DNA from: CAIVVT01 sp963838205
Lineage (GTDB): Bacteria > Acidobacteriota > Terriglobia > Bryobacterales > Bryobacteraceae
Assembly (NCBI GenBank): GCA_963838205.1
Contig: CAWIQF010000021.1
Span: 62,001 to 126,000 of the forward strand
Direction: 5' to 3'
Length of the DNA stretch: 64,000 bases
Every line of letters begins with the position of its first letter. The first letter of the stretch is position 1. The notes under the pieces are model-generated. The model ran no database searches and was not told where the DNA came from. It saw only the letters and a list, made by a program, of their open reading frames with translations. Positions 49,339-58,484 of the stretch are shown in pieces. Both the position numbers and the translations under genes were made by a program.

Positions 49339-49884
49339 ATGATCGATATGCGTCTGGAAACGGAACGGTTGATCCTGGCCCCGTGGGAGGACACCGACTG
49401 GGCCGCGTTCCGCCCGATCGCGACGGATGTCGAAGTAATGCGCTACATCACAGGCGGTGTGGCGTGGAGCGATGAACGGATCCGGACGTTCGTTAACCGC
49501 CAGGTGGAGCTGTATCGAACTAGAGGATTTTGCCGGTGGAAATTGATGTTGAAACCGGCTAAGGAGCTGATCGGGTTTTGTGGAGTGGGGTTCTGGCGCG
49601 ACGGACTGGACCCGGAGATCGGGTGGTGGCTGGCGCGCCAGTATTGGGGGCGCGGGCTGGCAACCGAAGCCGCCAGGATGGCGTTGCGCGACGCCTTCGA
49701 GCGCGTGCCATTGGATCGAATCATTTCGGTCGCCATGCCGGAAAACAGAGCGTCGACGCGGATTATGGAAAAACTCGGCCTGGCATTCGAATGCGATTTC
49801 GAGAACGAAGGTGTGCTACTGGTACGGTATGCGATCAATCGCGCGAGGTACTCAGCCCGGAAAAACGCGGTCCTGGGCGCATAG
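49339..49884 (+). CDS. GNAT acetyltransferase, RimJ/RimL type
   Basis: 181 residues. MIDMRLETERLILAPWEDTD, then EIGWWLARQYWGRGLATEAARMAL (acetyl-CoA loop QYWGRGLA) and RIISVAMPENRASTRIMEKLGLAFECDFENEGVLLVRYAI are the conserved elements of acetyltransf_3 enzymes. The substrate is unknown (a protein N-terminus, antibiotic or amino acid). Confidence 0.88.
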   Translation: MIDMRLETERLILAPWEDTDWAAFRPIATDVEVMRYITGGVAWSDERIRTFVNRQVELYRTRGFCRWKLMLKPAKELIGFCGVGFWRDGLDPEIGWWLARQYWGRGLATEAARMALRDAFERVPLDRIISVAMPENRASTRIMEKLGLAFECDFENEGVLLVRYAINRARYSARKNAVLGA

Positions 49885-50077
49885 GATATTGAGGTCGCGG
49901 CCGGGAGTTCCAAGACCGTTGAGAAGCTTCAACCGCGGCCGGATGCCCTCGTGTGAGCGTGCATCGAGTGCGGTTCCCGCTCAGAACAGAAAGGCCGGCG
50001 TGTGTTTGCCGAAGCGCCGGCAAGTGAACGAGCACTCAACGTGAAGCGGGAATGGGGAGCGGCGGCGAGAGGCGGAG

Positions 50078-52153
50078 CTAGCGGTTGTCGCGCAGGTAGG
50101 CGTCGATGGTGGCGATATTCTTGCGCGCGATTTCGGATTCGGCGAGGTCGGAGTTGAGGTTGAGCATTTTGCTGAAGCTGGTGCGGGCGGCGGCAAGCAG
50201 CTCGATGGTGCCGGTTTCGCGGGCCTGGAACTCATACGCCAGCCCGAGTTCATAGAACGTGAAAGCGTCCTCGGGATCGTAGCGCAGGGCTTCGCGGCAG
50301 TAGCCGATGGCTTCGTCGTAGCGGCCCTGGTTCTTGGCGTTTTCGCACAGGCCGAAGTTGGCGATGTAGCGCTGTTCCTTCCAGATGTCGCGCTGTGCGG
50401 CGCGCTTTTTGGCGCCGACGCCGAAGGCGACGAGGGTGAAGTAGTAGCCCGCTTTGCCGGCGGCGCTGGGGTCGAAATTGCTGAACTCGAGATACTTTTT
50501 GTACTCGCGCGAGGAGTCGTCGTAGCGCTTGAGATGGCGCAGGCTCTCGGCCAGCCAGAGATGCGCCTCGCCATTGTTGGGAGCGAGGACGATCGCGGCG
50601 CGGGCCGAATCCACCGACTGCTCGAACATCTCCTTCATAAAATAAGTGCGCGCCTGAAGGTACAGCGCGATCTGGTTCGAGCGGTCGCGATGCGTGACGA
50701 GGTTGAGCTGGCGGATGGCCTCGTCGAAGTCGCCGACGTCGAGCAGAATACCGCCGTAGGCGGCGCGCGCGTCCATATAGTCGGGGTCGATCTCGATGGC
50801 TTTCTTGGCCCACAGGCGCGCGTTGTCCAGGTCGAACAGGGCCTGGTAGACGCGCGCCATGTAGAGCGCTGCCTGCGAGTAAGCGGGATCGGCCTGGAAG
50901 GCGGCCTGGAATTCTTCGATAGCCTTCTTATAGGCGTCGGGCGTGCCCTTGTTGTAAAACTCCATGCCGCGGTCGAACTTGTCGACGGCGGCCTTCTGAC
51001 GACGCCGCGGGATGATGATCTTGACGCTGACCGTGGTCTCCTGGCCGGGGTAGACCATCTCTTCGCGCGGGCCGTCGGGCTCGTAGCCCATCTTCACGGC
51101 CTTGATCGTGATGGCGCCGGGGGTGAGGCCAGGCAGGCTGAGCGGTTTGCTCTTATCGACGACGCCGACCGATTTGCCGTTGACGAAAACTTCGACGCCG
51201 TCCATGTTGGACTCGATCACCAGGGTGCCGAACTTGGCCGGCGGCGGAGCGCCGGGGCTGACGCCGGAGGGCAGGTAGGCCAGCAGCATGTCGCTGTCGA
51301 AACTGCCGCGGTCGGAGGTCGGGTTCTGGCCACCGCTGGTGGCTTCGCGGACGTTGCGGCGGACGTATTCGGCGAGCTCGTCGGCCGTGACGATGCCGTC
51401 GCCCGATTCGTCGGCGTAGCCCTCCAGCCCGCGCACCACGTAGTACGTGAAAATGCCGTGGCCGCCGCCCCATTGGTCGCTCTCGTAGCTGCGCTCGCGG
51501 TCGCGGCTGGCGGTCAGCGAAAAGACGCTCTTGTTCAGGTCCAGCAGGTGGCGGCTGAGCACGGCGTTGTCGTTGACGGGCGTAATCGCGCCGGAGTGGC
51601 AGGAGTCGGTCAGCAGGACCTTCCACTTGCCCTTGATCTGCGTGCCGAAGACCTGGCCGAGCTGGTCCATCGGATAGCCGGTGGAGGGAATGTCGTCGGC
51701 GCGAATGTCGTAGGGCGCCAGATACGCGCGGCCGCCTTTGACGAAGCCGTGGCCGGCGAAGTAGATCAGCACGCGGTCGTCGTCCTTGGTGACCGTGGGG
51801 AGCCACTCTTCCAGTTCGTGACGCAGGTTGGCCAGGGTGGCCTTGGGGCCGGAGAGCATGTGGACGTTCTCGGCCTTGAAATTGCCGCCCTCGGGACTGA
51901 TCAGAATCGAATAGATCGCCTCGGCGTCGCGCTCGGGGAATTTGAGCTGGGCCGCGGCGGGCAGGTTCTGGTATTGGGCGATGCCCACGACCAGGGCGTA
52001 GCTGCGCGGGATGACCGGCGCGACGGTGGCCTTGCCCGGCGCTTTCTTGGCGGCTTCAAATTGCAGATCGCGTTCTTGTTTGGCGGGCGGAGCGGGCGCC
52101 GTTTGCGCCATGGCGGCGAGGCCCGCGACGAGGAGTAATGTCAGTTTTCGCAT
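50078..52153 (-). CDS. Secreted caspase-like protease with EF-hand, PEGA and TPR domains
   Basis: 691 residues from the ATG at 52153 (a GTG three codons up is possible). A signal peptide (LTLLLVAGLAAMAQT) leads a peptidase C14-like domain with the His/Cys dyad: IYFAGHGF (His near 135) and LLTDSCHSG (Cys near 185). DESGDGIVTADE is a perfect EF-hand loop, so calcium may regulate it. A PEGA domain (GTLVIESNMDGVEVFVNGKSVG) and about eight TPR-like helices follow. The start lies 6 bases from the end of the DUF4384 gene, suggesting a functional pair. Confidence 0.88.
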   Translation of the reverse strand: MRKLTLLLVAGLAAMAQTAPAPPAKQERDLQFEAAKKAPGKATVAPVIPRSYALVVGIAQYQNLPAAAQLKFPERDAEAIYSILISPEGGNFKAENVHMLSGPKATLANLRHELEEWLPTVTKDDDRVLIYFAGHGFVKGGRAYLAPYDIRADDIPSTGYPMDQLGQVFGTQIKGKWKVLLTDSCHSGAITPVNDNAVLSRHLLDLNKSVFSLTASRDRERSYESDQWGGGHGIFTYYVVRGLEGYADESGDGIVTADELAEYVRRNVREATSGGQNPTSDRGSFDSDMLLAYLPSGVSPGAPPPAKFGTLVIESNMDGVEVFVNGKSVGVVDKSKPLSLPGLTPGAITIKAVKMGYEPDGPREEMVYPGQETTVSVKIIIPRRRQKAAVDKFDRGMEFYNKGTPDAYKKAIEEFQAAFQADPAYSQAALYMARVYQALFDLDNARLWAKKAIEIDPDYMDARAAYGGILLDVGDFDEAIRQLNLVTHRDRSNQIALYLQARTYFMKEMFEQSVDSARAAIVLAPNNGEAHLWLAESLRHLKRYDDSSREYKKYLEFSNFDPSAAGKAGYYFTLVAFGVGAKKRAAQRDIWKEQRYIANFGLCENAKNQGRYDEAIGYCREALRYDPEDAFTFYELGLAYEFQARETGTIELLAAARTSFSKMLNLNSDLAESEIARKNIATIDAYLRDNR

Positions 52154-52158
52154 GGCGT

Positions 52159-52869
52159 TCACTTATGGGCAATCCGCATTTCGTAAACCACCGGGCCGGT
52201 GAGCTTGGCCGGAACCGTGACCACGCTCACCTGCTTGCCTTTATCGAAGATCAGGTCGCGCGACTGCAAGCCCGGCGCCTGGCTGACGTTGGCTGGCAGT
52301 TGCTCCGGCTTCTCCACTTTCTGAACACCGGCGTCGAGGTCGATGCAATCGCCGCGGGCTCGGAAAATGGAGTCGTCGCAGCGCGGCGTGAGCGAGCTGA
52401 GCTTGGTGCCCGGCTTGGGCGGAGCGCCCAGCGGGCGGTAGTTGGAGTTGGCTCCGGCGGGCCAGCGGGCCGGGGCCACGACCCAATACAGCACATCGTA
52501 GCCGCTGGGCCCGGAAAGGCGGAAGACGCCTTCGGTCTGCGGAACGACCATCTCCTGGCCAGGGTCAACGCGATTGTCGACGCCCGAATCCGGCCCTGGA
52601 AAGATGGTCAGATAGGCGCCCGAAGTGCCCTGGTTCATCACATACAGGTAACCCGGGAAACTCGACTTGAAGCGGAAGCGCAGCCGCGTGCCGGAGTCCA
52701 GAACCTGGGCCGGATCGATGACCTGCCAGCCCTGGGGGGTCTCGCGCTCGACGGTGATCAGGATCTGCTGCGCCGTGTCGGCGCTCTTGGCGTCGTCCTT
52801 GGCGGGTTGAGCGGCCAGGGGCAGGAGCGTGGCCGCCAACAGGGTGCCGAGCGTCAGCAGCGAGCGCAT
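52159..52869 (-). CDS. Secreted DUF4384-domain protein
   Basis: 236 residues from the ATG at 52869 (MRSLLTLGTLLAATLLPLAA, a signal peptide). The domain DSGTRLRFRFKSSFPGYLYVMNQGTSGAYLTIFPG, VVPQTEGVFRLSGPSGYDVLYWVVAP matches DUF4384, which is repeatedly found beside or fused to caspase-like proteins in Acidobacteria and Proteobacteria. It is co-transcribed with the caspase gene. Role unknown; probably a periplasmic partner. Confidence 0.8.
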   Translation of the reverse strand: MRSLLTLGTLLAATLLPLAAQPAKDDAKSADTAQQILITVERETPQGWQVIDPAQVLDSGTRLRFRFKSSFPGYLYVMNQGTSGAYLTIFPGPDSGVDNRVDPGQEMVVPQTEGVFRLSGPSGYDVLYWVVAPARWPAGANSNYRPLGAPPKPGTKLSSLTPRCDDSIFRARGDCIDLDAGVQKVEKPEQLPANVSQAPGLQSRDLIFDKGKQVSVVTVPAKLTGPVVYEMRIAHK

Positions 52870-53124
52870 GTGTCTACGAAATAGACAGACGTGTCCAGAA
52901 GATGGGCGGGATCGCCGCCCCGGGCCTTGTGCCGGCCCAGGCATTGCAACGGTTTGCATGATTTGATACTCGCTTCGGCTGTGAAAGAGCATGCCAATGG
53001 CCGTTTTTAGCGCTTTCGGGAAGTAGGCGTTTCCGGGAAACGAGGATCGACTTCTCGCATCCAGATGGGAACCCATAGTAGCGCAATTCGCGCAGCGGAG
53101 AAAGGGTGGCGCCGCAGGTGGTGG

Positions 53125-53661
53125 CTAGTCTCTGGGCTCGTAGAAACTGAGCGAGTTGTCGCCCTGGCTCACCAGGCGGACGCGCTGCAGGGTGCCGTAG
53201 CGCTCCAGCAGGTGGGTGGTGAATTTCGAGGCGTGCTGGACGATGACCAGCGGCTTGGGCTGCGCGCCCAGCGCCTCCAGGCAGCGGACGTACTCCGTCT
53301 CGCGCGGGTAAGGCGGATCGAGAAACACGATGTCGGCGTCAAAGCGGGTGATGATGGTGGCCGCGCTGTCGGGGTGGAGGTCGCAGCGCTCGCGGATGCC
53401 CAGCGTGGTGATATTGTCCTGGAGGGCGCGCAGGGCCGCGCGGCTTTTCTCAATGAAGATGACGCGCCGCGCGCCGCGGCTGAGCGCTTCGATGCCGACC
53501 GAACCGCTGCCGGCGTAAGCATCGAGGAACACCAGCCCCTCGATGCGCGGCGCCAGGATGTTGAAGAGCGCCTCGCGCAGCCGGTCGGGCGTCGGGCGAA
53601 TGGAGTCGCCCAGGGGCGTCTTTAATTTGCGGCTGCGAAATTCTCCGCCGATGACACGCAT
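53125..53661 (-). CDS. rsmD: 16S rRNA (guanine966-N2)-methyltransferase
   Basis: 178 residues. RVIGGEFRSRKLKTPLGDSIRPTPDRLREALFN is the RsmD N-terminus. DAYAGSGSVGIEALSRGARRVIFIEK binds SAM and IVFLDPPYPR is the catalytic (D/N)PPY motif. It modifies G966 of 16S rRNA during 30S assembly. Full length, monocistronic. Confidence 0.94.
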   Translation of the reverse strand: MRVIGGEFRSRKLKTPLGDSIRPTPDRLREALFNILAPRIEGLVFLDAYAGSGSVGIEALSRGARRVIFIEKSRAALRALQDNITTLGIRERCDLHPDSAATIITRFDADIVFLDPPYPRETEYVRCLEALGAQPKPLVIVQHASKFTTHLLERYGTLQRVRLVSQGDNSLSFYEPRD

Positions 53662-53999
53662 GATTTCGAGACCTATTCCTCCAGCATAACCGCTGGGCCA
53701 GGCTGAGCCGGCAGTGGCGGCGTTGCCCAGAAGATTTCAAGCCGGACTACGCCGGTGGCGGCGGGGCGAAGCGCGACGTGAAAGCGCGCCCGGCGGAAGG
53801 CGGGCGGAAGGAAGGAATGCTCCGCGGCTGGCGCCGCGTGCGCAGCACGGTTTGGGCATGGAGCGGGGCCAGGCGCAGGCGCAGCGCCAAGTCGGCGATC
53901 AGGCGACAGTAGTGCTAAGGTATTAAATATTTGTAACGTCGCTGGGAAGACAGCTATAATAATTCGATCATCAGCGGTGGAGGATGGGACGCCGGGGGG
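53662..53999. other. Intergenic region with promoter of the 54000 gene
   Basis: About 340 bases. The left 250 are GC-rich with only shadow frames. The right end holds the TTGTAA-18-TATAAT promoter. Confidence 0.5.
53931..53960 (+). promoter_or_regulatory. Promoter of the 54000 gene
   Basis: TTGTAA (53931-53936), an 18-base spacer and perfect TATAAT (53955-53960), in an AT-rich patch. The ATG follows 39 bases later. Confidence 0.6.
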
Positions 54000-54584
54000 A
54001 TGAGCAAGCCAATTCGAGTGATGAGATATTTGCGCATCGGCATCGTGGCGTTGGCCGCGGTGGCCGGGATGCAGCGGTTGGCTGTGGGCGCACAGGAACA
54101 GCAAGCTGAGGAAAAGAAGAGCCGTCCAAAGCTGTTCATCGACATTGTGCAAGGCCAGGACGTGGTCAACAATGTCAAGCAGCGGGTGGCGCGCGAGCCC
54201 CAGGTCGTGGTCTACGACGAGAACCACAACCCGGTCAACGGCGCCACGGTGACCTTCCTTCTGCCCAAGAGCGGGCCGGGCGCGAGCTTCCCCGGCGGCC
54301 AGTCCAGCTTCACCACGACTACCGGCGCGGACGGACAGGCGAGCGCTCCCGGGTTGCAGGCGAATAATATCCCCGGATCCTTTAAAATCAATGTCGTAGT
54401 GTCGTCCCAAGGATCGACAACCACGGGCACGATTCCCATGGCCAACGTGCTGGCCGCGACCATCGCGGGCACCTCGGCGTTGACGACCACCCTCATTGTC
54501 GTGGCCGTGGCGGGAGGAATCGCCGGCGTCACCGCGGGCGTCATCCTGGCCACGAGCGGCGGTCAGGTTTCTCCGAGCAAATAA
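54000..54584 (+). CDS. Exported Ig-like domain protein with C-terminal membrane anchor
   Basis: 194 residues. The N-terminus (YLRIGIVALAAVAGMQRLAVGAQEQ) is signal-like; a second ATG at 54021 is possible. The centre (REPQVVVYDENHNPVNGATVTFLLPKSGPGASFPGG, TTTGADGQASAPGLQANNIPGSFKINVVVSSQG) is a Big_1/invasin-like Ig fold. The last 45 residues (LAATIAGTSALTTTLIVVAVAGGIAGVTAGVILAT) form a glycine-rich transmembrane span. It is probably displayed on the periplasmic face; acidobacterial genomes carry many similar proteins. Confidence 0.72.
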   Translation: MSKPIRVMRYLRIGIVALAAVAGMQRLAVGAQEQQAEEKKSRPKLFIDIVQGQDVVNNVKQRVAREPQVVVYDENHNPVNGATVTFLLPKSGPGASFPGGQSSFTTTTGADGQASAPGLQANNIPGSFKINVVVSSQGSTTTGTIPMANVLAATIAGTSALTTTLIVVAVAGGIAGVTAGVILATSGGQVSPSK

Positions 54585-55240
54585 GCAGCGCCATCGCGCC
54601 TCGCCCTCAGCTCGTCCTTTGAAGGCGTTCTGGAGGTGTCTTCAAGGTGGATTCCCGAGGATTGTCAGTGCGCGGATTACGCCTTTGAACTGCCGTCTTT
54701 GCATCGCGGCTGCCGTGAATTTCCATTAACACTCAGGCTGATTCAGCGGCCCCAACCGGCCGATTTTGGCATTCTATTCTGGAAAGTCATGTCCAACATA
54801 TTCTGGACCGTTGGATCCAGTTCAACTCTAGCCCATCAGTTTCATCCATTTCTAGCCCATCGGTTTCATAACCCCTAGTACGTTTGACGATTTCTTGGCA
54901 TATAATCCTCTCATCGGACGTATCCCGAGGCATCGAGAGATAGGCACCGCAACGTATCTGACAGGAGCCTACTCTCACAACGAAGTTACTTCTACAGTGC
55001 GGCGGAATATAGCACTCAGGAGTACAAGGCAATGTTGAGGAGTTCAAGGATTGGAATTTCGCTGCTGGATTTGAGCAGCGTCACGCGAGCGGCTCACCCG
55101 AGCCGCCGGACCGCGGCCTCTACCGCCGTCCGCAAAACTTCGCCAACCGTCAACCACAACCTAATCAATTTGAATGAGAATCTGCAGTTCCGCGAGGGCA
55201 GGTCGAACCTAACCGGAAGATCGACTCTGGAGGTGACCTT
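54585..55240. other. Intergenic region before the tandem gene pair
   Basis: About 650 bases. It contains a 19-base direct repeat (TCTAGCCCATC-GTTTCAT at 54827 and 54851) and a weakly supported frame at 55032-55244. Confidence 0.5.
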
Positions 55241-55244
55241 ATGA
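55032..55244 (+). CDS. Possible small leader ORF
   Basis: 70 codons, MLRSSRIGISLLDLSSVTRA. AGGAG lies 9 bases before the ATG, and the end overlaps the next start (TTATGATG), so translation could be coupled to the 55241 gene. The composition is not strongly gene-like. Confidence 0.3.
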   Translation: MLRSSRIGISLLDLSSVTRAAHPSRRTAASTAVRKTSPTVNHNLINLNENLQFREGRSNLTGRSTLEVTL

Positions 55245-55543
55245 TGCAACAGCACAGAATCCTCGCCGAACTGGATGCGGCATCGGGAGCTCTGGGATTC
55301 GCTATCAGCACGCTGGAGCGGATCCAGGCCGGACAAGACGTGGATATCAGGGGAGTCATCACCCTGCTGGGGCGGGTGCGCCGCAACGCACCCAAGTGCA
55401 GCTCGCCGGACATCAAGGCCGACGCGAGCAATCCCGCCCTCAAGCGCGTCTATCACGAATTGCGCATGACACTCGAGACACTCGACGATCTGAGCCCAAC
55501 CGGGGCGGTCGCTCAACATGCGTTCAATTCGCTGGTGTGCTAA
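55241..55543 (+). CDS. Small helical protein, copy 1 of a tandem duplication
   Basis: 100 residues, MMQQHRILAELDAASGALGF. GGAGG lies upstream of the ATG. Predicted all-helical and soluble (ALGFAISTLERIQAGQDVDIRGVITLLGRVRRNAPKCSSPD, ALKRVYHELRMTLETLDDL). Not recognised. It differs from the copy starting at 55584 at only 11 positions, 57 identical residues at the N-terminus, with most differences in the last 15. Confidence 0.7.
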   Translation: MMQQHRILAELDAASGALGFAISTLERIQAGQDVDIRGVITLLGRVRRNAPKCSSPDIKADASNPALKRVYHELRMTLETLDDLSPTGAVAQHAFNSLVC

Positions 55544-55583
55544 CAGCCGGTCTTGCCAGAAGAGTGATTTAGGAGATGACATC

Positions 55584-55886
55584 ATGATGCAACAACACAG
55601 AATTCTCGCCGAATTAGACGCAGCATCGGGCGCCCTGGGCTTCGCCATCAGCACGCTGGAGCGGATCCAGGCCGGACAAGACGTGGACATCAGGGGAGTG
55701 ATCACCCTGCTGGGCCGGGTGCGCAGAAACGCACCGAAATGCAGCTCGCCGGACGTCAAGGCCAACGCGAGCAACCCTGCGCTGAAGCGTGTCTATCAGG
55801 AATTGCGGATGACGCTTGAGACACTGGACGAGCTAAGCCCGACCGTGGCGAACGCTCAGTATTCATACAATTCGCTGGCGGCCTAG
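55584..55886 (+). CDS. Small helical protein, copy 2 of a tandem duplication
   Basis: 100 residues from the ATG at 55584. About 89% identical to copy 1; repeat period 343 bases including the ribosome-site leader (AGGAGATGAC here, GGAGGTGAC there). The changes (Ile58Val, Asp61Asn, His72Gln, Asp83Glu and a rewritten C-terminus) look like divergence under selection rather than decay. Function unknown. Confidence 0.7.
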   Translation: MMQQHRILAELDAASGALGFAISTLERIQAGQDVDIRGVITLLGRVRRNAPKCSSPDVKANASNPALKRVYQELRMTLETLDELSPTVANAQYSYNSLAA

Positions 55887-56338
55887 CGTGCCCCTGGCTC
55901 TGCCGTCGCCCTGACGGTCCGGGCATCGCAAGTGGGGCGGGCCAAAGGCCCTTCGAGCCGCTGCTGAAGCGGTTCGGAAGCGGCTGAAACGCCGGCCGCC
56001 GCATGCCGGACCGGGAAAGTGGGTCGGAGGGTGGAGCGGAACGGCTGCGCCGAAGCGCGGCCTGCGGGACGTGGCGCGAGAGCGACTGGGTTTAATCGGC
56101 GGGCGCGCGAGCGCGGGGTTGCCCCAAAGTGCGCGGCGCCGTGACGCAATAGGGGACGTGTGTCCCGAGCCAGAAGTCTGTCGAATCCGTCAGCCCACAT
56201 TCGATGCCGCGCCGCGCTCGTTAGCGAGCCGCGGCGATCAGGAGCGGTCCTCACTCTGCTACGCACCCAACTCCGAGCCGCGGCCACAGGGACCGGTCTC
56301 CCTACTCGAATGACTCAATCGACTTCCATCCCAGGAAA
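55887..56338. other. Intergenic region with dispersed repeat, locus C
   Basis: About 450 bases. The left part is GC-rich without a gene. The right part (56195-56328) is repeat locus C, immediately after the recG stop. Confidence 0.6.
56195..56328. repeat. Dispersed repeat, locus C
   Basis: Two degenerate GAGCCGCGGxxxxCAGGAGCGGTC-type units followed by the conserved end at 56306-56328, 22 of 23 bases identical to the Dps-linked end at 42012-42034. On the minus strand it begins 10 bases after the recG stop codon. Confidence 0.7.
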
Positions 56339-58441
56339 CTAGCCCACCAGTGCCAACCCGTAGCGCCGCTGCCATTGCTGCCGGACGTAATTCACCGCGT
56401 GTTCCAGGATCTCCGGTGACGGAGGATGGAGCACCAGGCTCTGCGCTTCGCCGCGGGCCAGTTCGAGAATCTCCGAATCGCGGATCAGGTTGCCGATGCG
56501 GAACACCGGCAGGCCCGATTGTTTCGTTCCCAGGAATTCTCCGGGGCCGCGCAGGCGCAGGTCCATCTCGGCGATGTAGAAGCCGTCGGAGGAATCGAGC
56601 AGCGTGCGGATGCGCGCGTAACCCACGTCTCCGAGTTTGCTGGTAACCAGGACGCAGTAGCTCTGTTCCGAGCCGCGCCCGACGCGCCCCCGCAGTTGGT
56701 GGATCTGCGCCAGGCCGAAGCGTTCGGCGTCCTCAATCACCATCACGCTGGCGTTGGGCACGTCCACGCCGACCTCGATCACGGTCGTCGTGACCAGCAC
56801 CTGCACCACGCCCCGCTGGAACGCGGCCATCACGGCTTCCTTCTCTTTGGCGGGCAGCTTGCCGTGCAGCAAGCCGACCTTGAGTTGCGGGAAAACGCGC
56901 CTGGAAAGCTCCTCGTAGGCCTCCTGCGCGGCTTTCATGGCCACGGTCTCCGACTCTTCAATGGCCGGGTAGACGATGTACGCCTGGCGTCCTTTGCGCA
57001 CCTCGCCGAGTACGAAACTGTAGACCTGCTCGAGCTCCACGCGGGTCTTGTGGATGGTCTGGATGGGCTTGCGCCCGGGCGGCAGCGCGTCGATCACCGA
57101 CACATCGAGATCGCCGTAGATGGTGAGCGCGAGCGTGCGTGGAATCGGCGTCGCGGTCATCACCAGAACGTCGGGTGAGAAGCCTTTTTGCTGCAGCGCC
57201 TTGCGCTGCAGGACGCCGAAGCGATGCTGCTCGTCGATGATCGCCAGGCCGAGTTTGTGAAACTCCACGTCCTGCTCGAGCAGCGCGTGCGTGCCGACCG
57301 CGATCTGCGCAAAGCCGGTCGAGAGGGAGCGCTTGATCGTCTCTTTTTCTTTCTTGCTCATCGAGCCCGTGAGCGGCATCACGCGGTAGTCCAGCGGTTT
57401 GAAAATGCGTTGCAGGTTGAGGTAATGCTGTGCGGCGAGAATCTCGGTGGGCGCGAGCAGCACGGCCTGATAACCGTTCTCGACTGCGATCACCGCCGCC
57501 TGCGCGGCGACGATGGTTTTGCCGCTGCCGACGTCGCCTTGCAGCAGCCGGTTCATGGGCACGGGCGCGGCCATGTCGTGCGCGATTTCGGACAGCACCT
57601 TCTTCTGCGCGGGCGTAGGCTTGAAGGGCAGCATCTTCTTCACCTGGTCGCGCACGCGCGGCGTGAGCGCGAAGGCGATGCCGTGCTCGGTGCGCGCCTG
57701 CGAGTGCTTCAGCGCCATGCCCGTTTCAAGCCAGAAAAACTCTTCGAAGATCAGGCGGTACTGCGCCGGCGAGCGAAAGCTGTTGAGCAGCCGCAGGTCC
57801 GTCTCGGGGGTTGGGAAGTGCACCTCGCGGATCGCGGATTCGAGCGCTGGCAGCCGCAGCCGCCGACGAATGTCATCCGGCAGCGGGTCGGGAATATGAG
57901 GCAGCGCGTCAGTCAGCCGCTTCAGCACCGAGCGCAGGACGCGCGTGCTCACCTTGCCCGCGGCCTCGTACACCGGCACGATGCGGCCCGTGTGCAGCGA
58001 TTCGTCGCCTTCGTCGTCGTCGCCGCGCAGCAGCTCGTACTCCGGATGCATCATCGAGAGCTCGCGCGAGTAAGTATCGAAATCGACCTTGCCGTAGAGC
58101 GCAACCCTGGCGCCGGGCTCGAGAATTTTGGCGAGATAAGATGCGGCGTGGAACCACTTCGCGAGCAGCCGGCCGCCGGCGCCGTCCTGGAACACGACCT
58201 CGACCATGCCGAGGTTGCCGCGCCGGAAGCGCGGCGTGCGAATGGATTCGACGACCGCGATTACCGACGCCATCTCGCCCGGCGCGAGCCGCGCCAGGGG
58301 CTTGACGTTGGTGCGGTCCTCGTAGCGGAACGGGGCGTAGAAAAGCAGATCGCCAGCGGTGGCGATGCCCTTGGCTGCCAGCGCTTCGGCGCGCTGTGGA
58401 CCGACGCCTTTGACGTAGGTAACCGGAGTTGCGAGGTCCAC
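56339..58441 (-). CDS. recG: ATP-dependent DNA helicase RecG
   Basis: 700 residues. The N-terminal wedge domain (VTYVKGVGPQRAEALAAKGI, FRYEDRTNVKPLARL) is followed by the helicase core: Walker A LLQGDVGSGKTIVAAQ, the DEQH box (IIDEQHRFGV), TATPIPRTLALTIYGDLDVSVID, VIEVGVDVPNASVMVIEDAERFGLAQIHQLRGRVGRG. RecG remodels stalled forks and Holliday junctions. Full length; the start is 44 bases from the divergent Gfo/Idh gene. The stop is followed at once by repeat locus C. Confidence 0.96.
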   Translation of the reverse strand: MDLATPVTYVKGVGPQRAEALAAKGIATAGDLLFYAPFRYEDRTNVKPLARLAPGEMASVIAVVESIRTPRFRRGNLGMVEVVFQDGAGGRLLAKWFHAASYLAKILEPGARVALYGKVDFDTYSRELSMMHPEYELLRGDDDEGDESLHTGRIVPVYEAAGKVSTRVLRSVLKRLTDALPHIPDPLPDDIRRRLRLPALESAIREVHFPTPETDLRLLNSFRSPAQYRLIFEEFFWLETGMALKHSQARTEHGIAFALTPRVRDQVKKMLPFKPTPAQKKVLSEIAHDMAAPVPMNRLLQGDVGSGKTIVAAQAAVIAVENGYQAVLLAPTEILAAQHYLNLQRIFKPLDYRVMPLTGSMSKKEKETIKRSLSTGFAQIAVGTHALLEQDVEFHKLGLAIIDEQHRFGVLQRKALQQKGFSPDVLVMTATPIPRTLALTIYGDLDVSVIDALPPGRKPIQTIHKTRVELEQVYSFVLGEVRKGRQAYIVYPAIEESETVAMKAAQEAYEELSRRVFPQLKVGLLHGKLPAKEKEAVMAAFQRGVVQVLVTTTVIEVGVDVPNASVMVIEDAERFGLAQIHQLRGRVGRGSEQSYCVLVTSKLGDVGYARIRTLLDSSDGFYIAEMDLRLRGPGEFLGTKQSGLPVFRIGNLIRDSEILELARGEAQSLVLHPPSPEILEHAVNYVRQQWQRRYGLALVG

Positions 58442-58484
58442 GGGAAACCCCTAGTGTACAATGCGTCCTGGAGGTTCTCTCGCC

